Positions 13,901 through 23,895 of a stretch of DNA of 64,000 bases are shown piece after piece. Origin of the DNA: Rhynochetos jubatus. Taxonomy: Eukaryota; Chordata; Aves; Eurypygiformes; Rhynochetidae. The notes below the pieces were generated by a model. The model saw only the letters and a program-made list of their open reading frames with translations, did no database searches and was not told the DNA's origin. The stretch covers positions 21,650,317 through 21,714,316 of the forward strand of contig CM050658.1 of NCBI GenBank assembly GCA_027574665.1. The letters run 5' to 3'. The position numbers and the translations under genes are program-made. The stretch's first letter is position 1; every line of letters starts with the position of its first letter.

Positions 13901-14164
13901 TATCAAATAAATTACTTGCACAGCAATGAAATACACCTTTTTACAAGAAAATAATTAGGAATGTCCTTATTTCTCAGAGACATTTATTTTCCTTCTGTTT
14001 CTTGGCTGTAGATCAAATAGATATTGGACAGTTATTTTCAAGTAATAGCAGCAGGTTTGATTGATACTAGTATTTCTCATGCATTGAAAATGTGCACTTG
14101 TGCTCCCCTAGCTAAATTAAATTTTGATTTTCAATTTATATATTTGTCAATCGATAAATTGATG
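10982..14164. other. Unique noncoding sequence
   Basis: No gene was recognised. The region from 12,850 to 13,400 is slightly richer in GC and has overlapping open frames of 60-103 codons on both strands, the longest at 13081-13392 (minus). None has a recognisable domain. From 13,540 the sequence turns strongly AT-rich. Confidence 0.55.
13699..13727. promoter_or_regulatory. Candidate POU/homeodomain site cluster
   Basis: Within 29 bases there are a CATATTAAT site (matching a CAT-NN-TAAT POU class III spacing) and a perfect octamer ATTTGCAT. The segment sits inside a roughly 600-bp AT-rich block (13,600-14,200). Octamer and CATNNTAAT motifs are known binding sites for POU factors. That this is an enhancer is inference only, since such motifs also occur by chance in AT-rich DNA. 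Confidence 0.2.
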
Positions 14165-14221
14165 GTAGCAAATAGACTCTCTCTCCTTTTTTGTAGTAAA
14201 TAGAGTCTTTCTCTCATTTTT
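14165..14221. repeat. Imperfect tandem duplication, about 29 bp unit
   Basis: Copy 1 (14165-14192) and copy 2 (14193-14221) both read GTAG(C/T)AAATAGA followed by a CT-rich run and a T run. A trace of a third copy (GTATGTTAAATA) follows. The pyrimidine-rich part is shared by both copies. Confidence 0.75.
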
Positions 14222-14571
14222 GTATGTTAAATACTGAGTGGAGTGCTCAACTGGTAAAGCAAGAGCCTGAAGTCCTTGCTCTCCTCCACGAAGGCTGTGC
14301 GAACTTTATAGCACTAGTGGATACTACCAGACATTATCCCGAGAGAAAACAGCTTATTCCCAAACTGATTCTACTGACTGGTGGGGAGCATAAGAGTTGT
14401 CTTCTCTGTATGATGGAGCATGAGTCTTGCTAACTTGGTTGTGACTAGTGACTAATTCCTACTACGGCTAATGGTGAAATGTAAAAGTAGCCATGACAGA
14501 CAAGCAGTTCATTGTTGTTCAATACATAGGCACTTCAAGGTTCAAGCCTTTTCTTACAAGGCTTGTAGGGA

Positions 14572-14591
14572 AATTCCTTATTTAAGGAATT
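14572..14591. other. Perfect 9-bp inverted repeat
   Basis: AATTCCTTA-TT-TAAGGAATT is a perfect palindromic hairpin with a two-base spacer. Just upstream, CAAGCC (14543-14548) and GGCTTG (14560-14565) form a second hairpin with an 11-base loop. Together they give two adjacent stem-loops in about 50 bases. Function is unknown. Confidence 0.65.
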
Positions 14592-15028
14592 ATCTCACAC
14601 TGGAGGGTTCATAGAACAGTCATTAGTAAAATACATTCAGCTTGAATAAATAGGATGGCTTTACAGATTGGCTGATGCTGCTGAGTAACTGTCAGAAGAA
14701 CGGAAAGTGGCAAACGGGACAGAAAAGCAGGTGCCCTACTCAGAAGACCCAAAGAACCGTTCCTTACAACGCATAACTCTGCAATGGAATTTGATGCTGC
14801 GGGAGGCTGAGCAAGTCGGGCAGGACTCCTTATGGGTTCACAAATGGACTAGCCAAATTCATAGAGAAAAGTGTCTGGCCATTGAGTAAACTGGGCTCAT
14901 ACAACCTTCAGTTCAAGACACACCAAACTGATTTTAAGTATCTGTCTTAAATATCCATTGGATTAAAGGGATATTTGGTCTGACTCTGCGTAGCAAAGCA
15001 TGTAAGGATATTTAAGGTGTGTATTGGG

Positions 15029-15040
15029 GTGTGTGTGTGT
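15029..15040. repeat. (GT)6 microsatellite
   Basis: Six GT units follow a GGG run. This is a short simple repeat. Confidence 0.85.
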
Positions 15041-15481
15041 ATACAGACTGTCGTTCATATAGTAAAGGGATAGTCACGACAAGGGGTCTACTGATATATT
15101 CTAAAGGTCAGACTGGGCCCTGTATAGATTTTGCCAAAACCACACATACTTATGTATGTACACATATGATTAAATTCAGCTGCCTTCAGCAGCAGTTATT
15201 CAATTTGCATTTGCAATTATATTGATTTTGCATGTAAATTAGATACCTGTTTTGCACATGCACTCACAGACCTATTTTTTTTCCTTGTGATTGACTGAAA
15301 GCGGAGGCCTCCTTTCAGATGCAGGCTAGTGTTAGAGGAGGAAAATGTCAAAAGTAAAACCTCTTAAAAGCCTTTTATTTGGTTGCCTTCCAAGCCACAA
15401 CAGCTGCAGAGGGTGATTAGCTTCATGTGGTGTCAGTTACATTTTTATACAGCTTTATTCTGTGTTTGTTTTCTCTTTCAG

Positions 15482-15690
15482 ACATTTGTCCTTGCTGAGA
15501 CTACAGCTGTGTGTGCCCCATGCAGACCCACCACTACAGACATCTCCCCTGGAGGGGAAGAAGCCGGCCACCCAGGAAGGTTAACCTCTCTGGCCTTCAA
15601 TGCCCCACGGTGTTTGTCCCCTCCTCCACTGTGAGCTCACTGAGCTTTGCTCCACAGAAATCACAATTAAATGCTGACATCTTCACGTCA
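15482..15690 (+). other. Candidate terminal exon of an unidentified transcript
   Basis: A good 3' splice-site context (pyrimidine-rich TGTTTTCTCTTTCAG ending at 15481) is followed by about 210 bases richer in GC than the surroundings. An ATTAAA polyadenylation-type hexamer at about 15666 then lies 20-30 bases before a possible cleavage region. No protein domain is visible in the open frames crossing it, so a noncoding RNA would be the more natural reading. Acceptor-like and ATTAAA-like strings are common by chance. Confidence 0.15.
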
Positions 15691-16066
15691 CCCTCTTCAG
15701 GTTAGACCTCTCTGGAAATGGATTTGGTGGCCCATGGAAACAGATGGTAAGGCAAGCGCTGAATCACTTGGAGTAGGAGAGAGGAAGGCTGTGGCACTTG
15801 TGACCTCACTGCAGTCAAAGAATTCAAGAATACAGGTGCCATTCAGCCCAGCCCCTGAGTTGCATCCTAGCTAGTTGTACCACTTGACAACAGGCGATAC
15901 TATCACCTTAAAGAAGAAGTTAGAGCAGTTCCCTTTTTATTACAAGTACTGGCTCATTGTCTAGCTGGGTTTCTTAACCCACATCTGTTCCTTTCTTCAG
16001 GCCAAAATCCTTTTCTATAGTTCTTGCAGAACTATGATGTTTCATGGTTACGGTCATAATCTCCCT

Positions 16067-16083
16067 AAAAAAAAAAAAAAAAA
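16067..16083. repeat. Poly(A) tract, 17 bases
   Basis: An uninterrupted A run precedes AGCTTAAAATAG. No retrotransposed gene body was recognised beside it. Confidence 0.9.
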
Positions 16084-17701
16084 GCTTAAAATAGCTCCAG
16101 GAGGCTGTATGGGTCTGGGCACCCTACAACCTGGTCTGATCCTGGGCTGGGAAGAGCACTTAACTTGTTAACAGCTTTCTACTTCTGCAAAAGAAGCAAA
16201 ACACGAAACCTTGACCAGGCTTTTTTGAGCCCTTTGGAAGCTATAAGAGTATCGGTGCCCCACTGTCAGACTGAAACAGATAAAGCAGCACTGGTCCCAG
16301 GGTGCCACCAGGTCCCCGATACGACAGCAGTGCTTAGCATCACGGAAGTCCCCGTACTTGCCTAGCAGCTCTCAAAGATAAAACTATGCTCTGCTTTTTG
16401 TACCCAGTGGGTGTTCCCCATTGCATCTTCCACTATGAGTGGGTAGGGATATGGAAGCGGTAGGTGAACTATGTCAAAATGACTGTGTATAGGCGCAGTT
16501 ACCCAATTTGCGCACACATTGATGGAGCTCGCAAAGTTTGATGTCCAAACAGCAGAGCAGTTGTATAGAAGCAAGCTTTTTAATCAAGTCCTGCGGTTTT
16601 TTTACTAGGGTAACTCTGAGACTCTTTCAAATTGATGTGCTTTTCAGTTCATTCTGAAGTGACAGGCTGCTGCTTTAAAAAGTGGTACAAGATTCTAATT
16701 TATTCTCCTACCTCACTCTTCCATAGCCACACCATGGTTTTGTTCACCCCATCTTTTTCTTTGTGACTATGAAATCCTGTCACTGCAGAACAGAGGTCAG
16801 GACCTTATTCTCCACAGTCAGCATATATTTGAAAACATGGCTATTTAATGACACCTTCATCACAGAACAAAGAGTTTTATTTCAAATTCTGATGGAGTTC
16901 AGAGAGCTCCACATTTTTACAGCTCCTTTGTCAGCTGAACTCCTCAGCACAATCCCCGCTGCACTTGCACTTACATTCACCCATTACTCTATTAACATCT
17001 CATTAAAGCGCACCCCAACAGTGGCTTTCTCCTAACCGCTGTAAGGACAAACGTTTGCAGAAGAATAACTTATATTTGCATAGCTCCACTCATACAGACA
17101 TCTTAGATGAGGACTGTTCAGAACAAACAGTAACATCTACCAGAACCAGTTTAGGTGAAAGGAGAGAATTAGGTGGGCACAATTCAAGCCACAGGGATGG
17201 ATGGTCAAAGATTGACTCAAAGCCTGACACTAATAATTACTCTACTGGAAAAAATATGCCACTGGAAGGCTTCTAAGGGAATCTTGCATCGTCTCATGCA
17301 TACCTGCCTTTCCTATTTTTGCCTGCACATGAGCAGAACTGCCATGTTTGTGAGCGTGAACTCTGAGTTCCCGATAGCCACAATCCGGGAACACCTCAGA
17401 CTGTGGTGCCCAGCAGGGGATATAGGTTTAGTTGGGGAGTGTTTTTCTTCTCTGTGAGTGACCTTTAGGAGCTTTATGTAGCTGTCCCTAGCTCCTCCAC
17501 CTTTTTACAGCAGACCAAACTGCTACAGCAGAGTACCTGCAAGGAGAACGGTAAAAGTGGTTAAGACCGTCCAGTGGCCTCACGGTTGATAGATGTCAGC
17601 GTTATGCTGGGCAGTGCTGGTATCTCTGTCAGCACCAACCTACATTTAACCTGGTGTGCTCTGGTGTGAGTTGAGCACAGTGTTTGTGAGTATGTGACAA
17701 A

Positions 17702-17721
17702 CACTAGTGCTTTCACTAGTG
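17702..17721. other. Duplicated 8-bp palindrome CACTAGTG
   Basis: The self-complementary octamer CACTAGTG occurs twice, separated by CTTT. The segment is therefore both a direct and an inverted repeat. It could form a small hairpin or be a double binding site. Function is unknown. Confidence 0.6.
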
Positions 17722-18249
17722 AATGGGAGTAAATGTGCCTCAGGAATCATAAAGACCAGGCAATCCCTTAAAAGACCATGCTTTACTGAGCTGCCAACTT
17801 CACTGCTATCAGACATGTATGAGAAGTTGCCTTCCTCACTTCTTACCTCTGATATCACCACAAACAAATGTGATCAAAAAGCTAAATGTACAGGGAAAAG
17901 AAAAAAAAAGGAAGCACCAATTTATGTTGACTATAATTGTCAGTGGTCAGAGTATGTGGGATTACTGTGACACAGTGCCTCCAGAAGACAAGATTTTCTA
18001 CCATGGAGGATGGGTCACTATTTAGTTTCTTCTCCAATGTGACATTTTCTAAACTGATTAGGTCTTTGTCACTTCTCCTTTTCCTCGGACACTTGTCACT
18101 GCTGAAAGTACTAGAGAAGGAATAAGCTATAAAAAACGGGATTTCCCATTCCATCTCAGATGATTTTCAAATATTTCATACTTCAACTTTGAGTCCTGCA
18201 GTAACAACAGTTTATAATTATAGTTTTTTCAGCCAAATACATTAGTGTG

Positions 18250-18350
18250 TATTAAATCCTCCAATGTCTTATAGGCCCTTAGGGGATGCTGCAGACAATG
18301 TGTTTCACGGATGGGTAAACTGAAGCTGTGGAGAAGGAAGGCAAGCTGTA
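18250..18350 (-). repeat. MIR/L2-like ancient repeat remnant
   Basis: The plus strand reads ATTAAATCCTCCAATG, then a TATAGG-type segment, then TTTCACGGATGGGTAAACTGAAG. This follows the order of the antisense MIR/L2 consensus (rolling from 'ttaatcctcacaa' to 'ttttacagatggggaaactgagg'). Similarity is by recollection and is patchy. The right boundary is uncertain. Confidence 0.4.
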
Positions 18351-19170
18351 GAGTTGAGATTATAATGCCAGTATCTTAGGATCCTGCTCCTTTCGGGGAC
18401 TTTAATTCCTTTTCAGAGCATGAAATAAATTGAGGGAAAAAGCCTTGCCTTTCACACTATCAGACATAGTTTGTATTTGTAATACTAAAGACCACAAACA
18501 GTAGGGCAATGTAGGCCAAAATGCAGTGAGGTGCAAAGGCACAGGACATTGGCTTAAAAAATTACCTCAGTACCAGAAAGGAGAATATTTCCCTGCTGTT
18601 CCATTTTGACTTGATTTGACAACCTCATTTCATCCTAATGTCACAGGAAATCACAGTCCAATTTTTCTGTGGCACAGTGTTAGATATAAAGAGCCCTATA
18701 TATGCTTTGCATGTTTTGCTTCAGAATAGAACAGTTAACATTTATAGGCTTTGCCTAGCAGGGGCTGCCTAGAGCACCAAAACTGCCTGTTAAGTCCCCT
18801 CCCAATTAAACCAAAAATGGATAGGTTTTACTATTCCTGTGTTCTTTTGCCTTTTCACTTGAGTGAGCATTATTGGATGCTGCCTCTCTGTCAGTCACAT
18901 TTCATCTTATCCTCTTGCCTCTAGCCCTTTTGGTCTAGAATTGATTTTCTCACCACTTTAAGCAGAAACTGTGAGATCTGTACATTGGCATGTTTCTTAG
19001 AGCTTTATGCAGTAGTGGCAGTGGGCTGCATCCTACATGCAGCTGCTGAATATCTTTATTCCCCTCTTGAAGGCAACGGAAGTTACAGACACTCAATAAT
19101 TTCAGCGGATGTGCAGAATTTTGCATAATCAAATCCATTTTTGATGCTTCTAGCAAATGTTTCCATGAAT

Positions 19171-19246
19171 GTGTACGCATATGTACATATAAATACATAT
19201 AAATGTGTGCAGGCTTGTGTGTGTCTGCATGTATATATGCACATGT
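19171..19246. repeat. Alternating purine-pyrimidine tract
   Basis: The tract is rich in TG, CA and TA steps. It contains a perfect duplicate of ACATATAAAT (19185-19204), a GTGTGTGT run and TGCATGTATATATGCA. Such tracts can adopt Z-DNA or cruciform shapes; this is an inference from composition only. Confidence 0.5.
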
Positions 19247-21527
19247 TTTCCAACTGGAAAATTTTGATTTATAAATAAGTTTCTCTCACCCGTGGGAAAA
19301 ATATTAAAAGCTCTCAGTCCTTTAAACAGAATTTAACAAAACTGCATTCCAATTATCTTCTGTTTATTTTCTAAATAACTAAAATAACCTCTGATTTCAT
19401 TTGGGATGTGAATAGAATAACTGATTTTTACACTATCTTTCCTGTGAGTAGCTCAAAGCCCCTGTACGGCAGCTGTTAGTTTGCTAAGGTAAGCTGTGCC
19501 CTAGACAGGGGACACTTAGGATGCTTCCTTCACTTCCTGTTGAAGTCCATTCCCTTCTCTAAGGCAAGGAGGGATTACAGTGTTGTTATGTCTTCCCTTT
19601 GATATGTTAGGGAAGCTATTGGATTTTAGTTGGTTTCAACACCGTGAAGGGAAGTAGAAGACAGGCTACAGGGCAGAAATGGACTAATATCCCTCCTTAG
19701 ACTGAGTTAAATAGCACAGGACACTACACCATTACTGTTAGAGTGGGGTTGCATCTACACCTGCATGCAGATATAAGGATTTATTCACATAGAATCCTTT
19801 AAAGAAGTCAGTCCAAGATAGAGTGAGGATTTGGGGTTTATGTCCACTCCAAAACCATGGCGACTTACTCAAATATTTGAAGTAAAGGAAAAGGGAAAGC
19901 TGTTTTTTATTCTGTTGGAATGCCTACATTCTCACAGTAGTATGTATAGGTCATATTAGTGCAGTGGTTCTGCAAGGAACTAATAATGTAAATACAATCC
20001 AAAGGGCTCAGAGACAGGTAGCAACTCGGGCTAAGACTGAGAGCCTCACTGGGACATGTGTTTCAGTAGGGCATTCCAAGCTTTTTTGCACAAAGTGCCT
20101 TTAGGATCATGTCCTGAGATTTTGGCTTAGTAAAAGAAGAGAAAAGATAGAAAAACAAGCACAGAACACATCTTCCCATCATTACATGGCTCAAACTGGT
20201 GTGTCAAACACAAGGAATGCTGAGAAAATAAGAGGCAAGAGGAATCTTTCTTTTTCTCCCATAATTTACAGTGATTTTTGCACTAACTGACATACAGTGT
20301 ATCAAACAAGAGTGGTCGTTGTGCCTTGAGCTTTCAAGATCTGTCTCATTCTTGCTGCCAGAAGCAATAGTAGCCCATTCCGGCTCAGTGCTAATTTAGA
20401 GCTGCTAGCTATAGCAACAGTGGCAGAAAGAACAGCCCCTGGCTAGACCCATGTGTGTATATATGGAACAGTGTCTGGGCATGTGTATAAAACACAGATT
20501 GTGTGGTTGTGTGCATGTAAATGCAGATAGCATTTTTGTAATTCCACATGTTGTGGAAGTTGCAGATATAAGCAACAGAGAGGCAGAAAGACTTGCTGGC
20601 ATGGTGTGGAGAGAACAATGTGAATCTCTCAGAAGCCACTTCCATTGCTTGAAAGGGTGTGTGATCGCTCCCCAGCAAGAAATGTTTGCGGTATGTGGCA
20701 GCTGCTTTATCTGTGTCCTACTGTTTGACAGCACTGACCCAAGTTAGAACGCTTTCCCATGCATTTGTTCTAAAGTCATCATTTTGACGTGCAGTAGCAT
20801 CATCCCTTGAGTGGCAGGTGGAGTCTTCTTTCGAGAATGAGTGAAGATTTCTGTGGGCAGCTGGAGTGTCTGTGGGGGAGGATCATTTTTGTTTATTGAC
20901 TTCTCAGTGTGCTGAGGCTTAGCAATACCAAAGGAAAAATATTACCAAATGTAGAGAAGGTTTGTTGAACAAAAGGTGTTTCCCTCGACTTCATGTCCCT
21001 TTCATTCTGTATGTAACTACCTTGACTTACTTTGTTTATAGTTAATGCCACAGGGGTTGGGCCTTACATTGTTACTACTGTGTAAATTTGATCAATCTAA
21101 CGACATATTGATGCTGTACATGAGTTTCAAGCAGCTCTTTGGATAGTCCAGCAGAGTAAACTGTCCTTTCCCAGCTAAGATGTGTAGCAATAAGGTTTTC
21201 TAGAATCAAATATATTAACTACAGTGAATATTATCTCATAATTTTAATTTCTAGTTACAATTACTCTGCTTACAGAAATCTTATACAAATGATCTGAAGA
21301 TAGGAGGAAAAAATTTAAGAATAAAATCTCTGATAAACAAGAACATTTAAAAATTGCAGCTGAGAATGTTTATACACTTCTAGTGTTTCTGTGTCTTAAT
21401 CTCATTCAAAATATGTTTTCTGAAGAAAACTGTAACAATTATAAATACGTTTTCCCTTTCACTACAAGCATGTACTTTCTACTGTAACAGCTTAGAGTTT
21501 GGCTGGAAAACATGAAATTCACAGGTC

Positions 21528-21584
21528 CTGAATAATTTTTAAAATTAGTCATTAGTCATCATTAGTTCTGAAGAATTTTTAAAA
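21528..21584. repeat. Short direct repeats around ATTAGTC units
   Basis: CTGAATAATTTTTAAAA (21528-21544) and CTGAAGAATTTTTAAAA (21568-21584) are identical at 16 of 17 bases. Between them lie ATTAGTC, ATTAGTC and ATTAGTT. The pattern suggests a small local duplication or repeated binding sites. Confidence 0.65.
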
Positions 21585-23426
21585 CGTTATTCCCCATTTC
21601 TGACTATGTAAGGTTAAAGTCAGAATGCACTTTGATTTCTGAAGGTTGATGTTGTCTTCTACAGTGTAAATATCTTAAAATATTTATTAAATAGATTTTG
21701 AACTATTGTAATAGACCTAGCTTTTGTCCTACAGCACTTTTAAGAAACTCAGATTTCTCATATCTTAGCACCACAGAAAAATCTTCAGAGTTTAGATGCA
21801 GCACATGTTGCTATGACTATACAGCCATGGCTTCTTCCATTTCAGGAAGTAACTGCTCTAAGACAAATGCTCCCTTACCCCACCCACCCCCCTCCCCCAC
21901 CTGAAAATTCATCTCATACAATTGAAGTGGCTTCCCATTTCACCAGCAAAAGATTTCTCTCTCTTGGTACTGGTCTAACTATTGCTTCAGCAGCTCAAAC
22001 TGTTATCTACTGTTAGCACAGCCTGACTCAGAACCAATTGTGCCATTCGGTCTAGTCAAAATTGACCTCTTTAATTTACTGAAAGGAATTCATTAATAAA
22101 TTATCTCAGCCAGACTGAGTAAGATTTGTCTCAGTTTTACAATATAAATGCTTCTGTATCAGATCGCCAACGAGGCATTCTTTGCAAGGAATAAATGGTG
22201 TTTTTTCAGGGCAGGTTTTCATTGGACCTACTTTAGATATGAATCAGGATGACATGAACAGGCTCCTAGACTCTACTAGAATACTTAGGCTAGGTTTGCA
22301 CTGACTAGTGATTCTTTGCATGGAGATTCTTACGTTTAGTCATATCAATGCCTTCATTTGTCTCGGGAGTAGCATTTTACATTCTCTTGGCTGCGTACAT
22401 GAATGAGAAATGCCTTTGGTCTGGATGAAGTAAAAACTGAGCTTCCATGACAGATACATTGTTTCTCCTCAGGGTTCATATGTGGTTCTTATGATCCCCA
22501 GATGGTATGAAACTAATAAACTAACCAAAAACCCCCCACAAAAACACTAAAGCACAGTTGAGTTACAGACACATGAGAGTAATAACCCAACACCTTTAGT
22601 ATTTTTACTGATGGAACCTGCCTATGCGATTGCCGTGGCTGCTGCCAGTTAACATACAGCCTGCTCTCACAGAACATATGTCATTTAACCCCAAGTGCTG
22701 CCCTCTGTAACTCTGCATTTCATGGGTTTGTTCAGAGTCTGAATTTGTTCATGACAGCCTTTTATGGAGGAGGAGAAAATTGTACCCAAAAATAGGAACC
22801 ATAGAATGATTGCTTCATGCCATGAGAAACAGCCTTGCTCTAGGCAGCTTCCATCCTATTATCTATGACCCCATACAAAGTTCAGCGTATATTTCAATAT
22901 CTCTAAAACTTAAAATACTCCAGACTCAATAGCAGTTCAGTTAAAGTTCATCTTTTGGCAACCTGAACAATATATTATAAAATAAATAATAATTCCCATC
23001 CTTTCAGTTTACAGTCCTTAAGGGACATTAGGATTTAAGCACCAGTTTCAGACATAAATGTTTAAAATATCCTTTTTTCTTTAGCTGAGCCTCTGATAGA
23101 TTTGTCATTAGAACTGTTTGCTGTATCCACCTTCATCTCCCACAGAAAATACCATTTTTCACTATCTAACCCTAAGTAATTGTCAAGCCAACAAACACAA
23201 TATTCCCAAATAAGAAAGGTGGGGTATTTTTTTAGAATTTTATTATACGTTAATGTAAAGTAGCATTTCAAAGTTCATCTGAATTAAGCAATACATTTAC
23301 TTTACTTTTTTCCTAACCCTGTAGAGAAAGGAGACACACTATTCCCTAAGCAGACACACTTTAGACCTTAAGTGCCCTGACCAGCTTCACCTGGAGCCTC
23401 TGCCCATGGGCCAAGGAGCCCCAGGA

Positions 23427-23525
23427 CACGGTGCTCAGGGACCTGATTTAGTGGTGGACTTGGTAGCGTTAACAGTTGGACTCAGTGATCTTAAGAGTCT
23501 CTTCCAACATAAATGATTCTATAAA
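23427..23525 (+). mobile_element. CR1 LINE 3'-end fragment
   Basis: The sequence follows the CR1 3' terminus: TTTAGTGGTGGACTTGGTAG, then a TTGGACTCAGTGATCTTAAG segment, then TCTTCCAACATAAATGATTCTA. CR1 copies are usually severely 5'-truncated, so a roughly 100-bp 3' end is typical. The segment before it (about 23345-23426, with CCTGACCAGCTTCACCTGGA) could be part of the same element, but I could not place it in CR1. The similar but longer element ending at 41196 has the same terminal subtype. Confidence 0.85.
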
Positions 23526-23555
23526 AGCTCAGCTTAGGCATAGAAGCTGTATGTT

Positions 23556-23895
23556 ATGGGAGTATGAAACCCCAGCTCAGTCATAGCCATGCCTATGCCA
23601 GGCGATCGACCTGCTGATCCTACTTGTTAAGCTCACTTCCTAGCTCGATCTCAGACCTGCCTCATCACCATGAACTTACCTGATTGTAAGGTGTCTTGGT
23701 GTCTTGGGTGACTGGCTGCCACCCCCAGCTCTGCCCTGCTTGTCTCACTCGTATACTGTGGGGCTGGGCCCTGGCTGGTGAGGCCCCTGCTCTGCTGGCT
23801 CTGTTCCCCTGTGGGCTCCCAGCCCCTTGGAGGCAGCTGGACCTTGCTGTGTGCTGATGTTCTCACTGGTGAGCCTTGTCTCTCTGTAACAACAG
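23556..23895. repeat. Unidentified GC-rich block, possibly an old repeat
   Basis: This block is clearly richer in G and C than its neighbours and dense in CTG/CCT/GCC words, for example GGGCTGGGCCCTGGCTGGTG. It lies directly downstream of a CR1 3' end. The open frame on the minus strand (71 codons, 23651-23866) has no domain I recognise. It could be part of an LTR or another repeat, or a GC-rich unique segment. I cannot assign it to a family. Confidence 0.3.

Larger units (their letters stand above)
14222..18249. other. Unique noncoding sequence
   Basis: No gene was recognised. It contains several small symmetric elements and the exon-like segment at 15482-15690, listed separately. Short open frames of 60-94 codons occur on both strands without recognisable domains. 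Confidence 0.55.
18351..23426. other. Unique noncoding sequence
   Basis: No gene was recognised. The longest open frames are about 109 codons (20405-20734, minus) and 98 codons (20451-20747, plus); they overlap on opposite strands and look like chance. A perfect 7-bp inverted repeat, TTCCACA-TGT-TGTGGAA, sits at 20542-20558. The stretch is AT-rich from 21,200 to 21,700 and from 22,900 to 23,300. A direct repeat GACACACT occurs near 23332 and 23353, just before the CR1 fragment. Confidence 0.55.

Noticed and set aside
14245-14325. tRNA-like string: GCTCAACTGGTAAAGC resembling a D-arm, with GTGCGAAC downstream resembling a T-arm.
   Set aside because: The B-box consensus GGTTCGANNCC is absent, no acceptor stem pairs, and the anticodon arm does not form properly.
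23556-23895. Considered as an endogenous retrovirus LTR.
   Set aside because: No TG...CA termini, primer-binding site, polyadenylation signal in place or paired copy could be seen.
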